From assembly GCA_949130495.1 (NCBI GenBank), contig OX422219.1, positions 262,679,111 through 262,743,110 on the forward strand: a DNA stretch of 64,000 nt, in the 5' to 3' direction. A program made the position numbers and the translations under genes. This document shows positions 61,073 through 64,000 of this stretch, one piece after another (position 1 is the stretch's first letter; each line of letters opens with the position of its first letter). The notes under the pieces are model-generated. The model ran no database searches and was not told the origin of the DNA. It worked only from the letters and a program-made list of their open reading frames with translations. Source of the stretch: Sambucus nigra. Taxonomy: Eukaryota > Streptophyta > Magnoliopsida > Dipsacales > Adoxaceae.

Positions 61073-64000
61073 AGTATCAAAACGAGGAAGCGAGCAATCG
61101 TAAGTTTCTAATTTCAAACTATATGAATTTTAGAATGAATAATGATAAATCTGTCGTTGCACAAGGCAATGAACTCCAACAGATTGTTGGTGACCTTAAA
61201 GCCGCTGGTATTAATCTTCAAGATGAATTTGAAGTAGGGGTGATTGTTTCAAAACTTCCATCCTCTTGGAATGGCTTTAAGAAGAAAATTAATCATGATG
61301 AAAAGACTTATACTGTGGAATCCCTTCTTCGTCACCTTCGTATTGAAGATGATACTCGTATTCGAGAAAAGAAGGATGAACAAAGTGAGGGTCATTCAAA
61401 AGCTAATATGGTTGAGGATAAAAAATCCAAGATTACCAAAGATTCAAAATTTAAAGCAAAGAATGATTCCAAATTCAAGAACCAAGGTACAAATAAGAAA
61501 AAGAAGGGAAAATGTTTCTTCTGTGACAAACCGGGCCATTATTATCGAGAATGTCGTCTTAAAAAGAAGGCATTTAAGGAAAAACAAGGGTCTAAGGAAA
61601 CCAACAATGTTGAAGATCTTATTGCTACTGTTTGCGAAGCAAATTCAATTGATAATGAAAGTGGATGGTGGCTGGATACCGGCGCAACGGTCCACATATG
61701 CAAAGACCGCTCTTCATTCAAAACATATCAAGAAATTGATGGAAAAGAAGTGAAGATGGAAAATAATCTTCGCGCCAATGTAGTTGGAAAAGGCACAGTG
61801 GAATTGAAGCTAACTTCTGGAAAGACACTTACTCTAATTGATGTACTTCATGTACCTGATATGTGTAAAAATCTTGTGTCTGGGGACCTTCTCAATAAGA
61901 GAGGTTTCAAACTAGTGTATGAGTCTGATAAGTTTGTATTGTCTAAGAATGGCCAATTTATTGGCAAAGGGTACTCTTGTAACGGCATGATTAAAATTAA
62001 TGTAATTAATGATATTAGTTCTGCTTATATGGTTGAGTCTATTTCTTTATGGCATAGTAGATTAGGTCATGTGAATTATAGAAGTATAAAAAATATGACT
62101 AATCTCGGCTTAATCTCGGATTGTAAATTTGATAACCTTTCTAAATGTGAAATTTGTGCTCAATCGAAGATAACTAGAAAGTCGTTCGAATCTGTTGAGA
62201 GGAAATCCGAAATGCTTGATCTTATTCATAGTGATGTATGTGATATGAAGAGTAATATGACTCGTGGTGGAAATAAATATTTCTTAACTTTCATTGATGA
62301 TTACTCTAAGTATGCATATACATATTTACTTAAAAGTAAAGATGAAGTTTTCGAGAAATTCCTAATTTTTAAAGAAGAAGTTGAAACTCAACAAAATCGA
62401 AAAATTAAAGTCCTACGATCCGATAGGGGTGGTGAATATTACCCGAGTGAGTTTATACAATTTTGTAATACTCATGGGATAATCCAGCAAGTTACGGCGC
62501 CATATACGCCACAACAAAATGGAACGGCGGAAAGGAAAAATAGGACTTTAGTTGAAATGATAAATTCAATGTTAATCAGTTCTGGTTTACCTTTGTCGAT
62601 GTGGGGAGAAGCGGTTTTATCCGCATGTTATATTTTAAATAGAGTTCCATTGAAAAACAAGGATATTACACCATATGAATTATGGTTTAATCGTAAGCCT
62701 AATCTTAGACGTCTTAAAGTTTGGGGATGTCTTGCTTATGTAAGAAAACCCGAACCTAAAAGACCTAAACTAGGAAATAGGACTTACAAATGTGTTTTTA
62801 TTGGATACTCTAGTAACAATACGACTTATAGATTTTTAAACCTTGAAACTCAAGAAATCATTGAGTCGGTAGATGTGCAATTTTTTGAACATCTAACAAA
62901 GTTTAGTACTTTGAATCAAGGTTTAGAAAATAATAATTCGACTGTTGACTCCTCAAATTTAGAAGAAAATTCACAACCTATATCTTCTTCAGAAACAACG
63001 AATGACGTTGAACCACGAAGGAGTAAAAGACAAAGAATTGAAAAAACATTTGGGCCTGACTTTGTTATTTATTTAGTTGAAGGGGATTTAAATGAGACTA
63101 AGAACAAAACTAAATTTGTTCTTAATGTAGAAGATGAACCGACCACATTTCATGAAGCGGTAACATCTAGGGATGCTGTCTTTTGGAAAGAAGCAATAAA
63201 TGATGAAATGAACTCAATTTTGTCAAATCAAACTTGGGTTATTTCCGATCTTCCCCCCGGGTCTAAACCTATTGGGTGCAAATGGATATTTAAAAGAAAA
63301 TTAAATCCGGATGGTTCTATAAATAAATTTAAGGCAAGACTAGTTGCTAAAGGCTATAAGCAAAAATATGGAATTGATTACTTTGATACATATGCTCTTG
63401 TTGCTCGAATCACTTCAATTAGGATATTAATATCTGTTGCTTATATTCACAATTTAGTTATTCATCAAATGGATGTTAAAACTGCATTTTTAAATGGTGA
63501 TTTAGAAGAAGAGACTTATATGGAACAACCCGAAGGGTTTGTATTGTCTGGCCAAGAAAAGAAAGTGTGTAAATTGGTTAAATCTCTTTATGGCCTTAAA
63601 CAAGCTCCTATGCAATGGCATGAGAAGTTTAATAATATTGTTATATCCCATGGATATAAAGTTAATGATGCCGACAAATGTATATATAGTAAATTTGAAA
63701 ATGGTGTTGGTGTTATTATATGCTTATATGTGGATGACATGTTAATATTTGGGTCTAATCTCAAATATGTTGAAGAAACCAAAAGGTTTCTTTCATCAAA
63801 ATTTGATATGAAAGATCTTGGAGAAGCTGATGTGATTTTAGGAATCAAAATTGTGAGAAAGGATAATTTTTTAGTGTTATCTCAATCTCATTATATAGAA
63901 AAAGTTCTTAAAAGATATAATCATTTTGAACTTAAGCCAGCTGCTACACCAGTGGATCCTAGCATCAAATTAATGAAAAATACTGGGCGTGCTATGGACC
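61069..64000 (+). CDS. Element E Gag-Pol polyprotein, main part (open to window edge)
   Basis: 977 codons without a stop, running off the right end. In order: Gag C-terminus; CCHC knuckle at 61513-61554 ([14 protein letters not shown]); protease with DTG at 61675-61683; integrase zinc domain (His 62053 and 62068, Cys 62146 and 62155); integrase core with Asp 62233, Asp 62422, Glu 62530 (last two 35 residues apart); and copia reverse transcriptase from about 63180 ([37 protein letters not shown], catalytic YVDD at 63727-63738). RNase H would lie outside the window. The domain order protease-integrase-RT proves Ty1/copia. Only the upstream gag indel is known to disable it. Confidence 0.93.
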   Translation, partial: MKYQNEEASNRKFLISNYMNFRMNNDKSVVAQGNELQQIVGDLKAAGINLQDEFEVGVIVSKLPSSWNGFKKKINHDEKTYTVESLLRHLRIEDDTRIREKKDEQSEGHSKANMVEDKKSKITKDSKFKAKNDSKFKNQGTNKKKKGKCFFCDKPGHYYRECRLKKKAFKEKQGSKETNNVEDLIATVCEANSIDNESGWWLDTGATVHICKDRSSFKTYQEIDGKEVKMENNLRANVVGKGTVELKLTSGKTLTLIDVLHVPDMCKNLVSGDLLNKRGFKLVYESDKFVLSKNGQFIGKGYSCNGMIKINVINDISSAYMVESISLWHSRLGHVNYRSIKNMTNLGLISDCKFDNLSKCEICAQSKITRKSFESVERKSEMLDLIHSDVCDMKSNMTRGGNKYFLTFIDDYSKYAYTYLLKSKDEVFEKFLIFKEEVETQQNRKIKVLRSDRGGEYYPSEFIQFCNTHGIIQQVTAPYTPQQNGTAERKNRTLVEMINSMLISSGLPLSMWGEAVLSACYILNRVPLKNKDITPYELWFNRKPNLRRLKVWGCLAYVRKPEPKRPKLGNRTYKCVFIGYSSNNTTYRFLNLETQEIIESVDVQFFEHLTKFSTLNQGLENNNSTVDSSNLEENSQPISSSETTNDVEPRRSKRQRIEKTFGPDFVIYLVEGDLNETKNKTKFVLNVEDEPTTFHEAVTSRDAVFWKEAINDEMNSILSNQTWVISDLPPGSKPIGCKWIFKRKLNPDGSINKFKARLVAKGYKQKYGIDYFDTYALVARITSIRILISVAYIHNLVIHQMDVKTAFLNGDLEEETYMEQPEGFVLSGQEKKVCKLVKSLYGLKQAPMQWHEKFNNIVISHGYKVNDADKCIYSKFENGVGVIICLYVDDMLIFGSNLKYVEETKRFLSSKFDMKDLGEADVILGIKIVRKDNFLVLSQSHYIEKVLKRYNHFELKPAATPVDPSIKLMKNTGRAMD

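Noticed and set aside
61060..61075. Programmed frameshift in element E
   Set aside because: The break is inside the Gag domain, not at a gag-pol border, and no slippery heptamer is seen; a simple indel is likelier.
61244..61753. 169-codon Lys/Arg-rich frame
   Set aside because: Frame +1 shadow of the E polyprotein, whose true frame holds the zinc knuckle and protease.

Overview
The window is intergenic, AT-rich nuclear DNA of a flowering plant, probably a eudicot. It is made almost entirely of nested retrotransposons: Ty3/gypsy of the Tekay/Del chromovirus type, Ty1/copia including a SIRE-like element, L1-type LINEs, a non-autonomous LTR element and one small MITE-like insertion. I see no host protein gene, rRNA, tRNA or CRISPR array. 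Most open frames are decayed transposon genes or microsatellite translation.

Nest architecture (element names are mine). A copia remnant D (10246-10734 and 57276-about 58480) was split by gypsy element B, whose two LTRs now lie 46.5 kb apart (10735-57275). B's 5' LTR was hit by gypsy element A (12228-23667, target duplication CGTAT). B's pol was hit between RNase H and integrase by a large non-autonomous LTR element X (27745-38840, ATCAG). B's 3' LTR was hit by a gag-only copia element C (41011-55286, AAAGG) and by a 164-bp MITE-like insertion. C's 5' LTR was hit by a reverse-oriented LINE L1 (41615-47182, 17-bp target duplication). X's 3' LTR was hit by a 5'-truncated LINE L2 (about 35268-37930).

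Positions 1-9782 are a second copy of the 11160-28525 segment. It has the same A and X insertions at the same target sites, so it is a segmental, probably tandem, duplication. In that copy the A element has been reduced by recombination between its LTRs, and the surviving LTR is a visible mosaic of the two parents.

Right end: a copia RNase H remnant (58666-59157), then a PPT, one LTR (59721-60700) and a copia element E. E's pol frame is uninterrupted from 61069 to the window edge, and it is the best preserved autonomous-type coding region here. E's LTR carries a perfect 20-bp palindrome and four AACGG (MSA-like) motifs upstream of a TATA box.

Still coding: C's gag (560 aa, intact), L1 ORF1 (546 aa, intact) and E's pol. 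L1 ORF2 carries two in-frame stops. The A and B polyproteins are riddled with stops, many of the CAG-to-TAG type.
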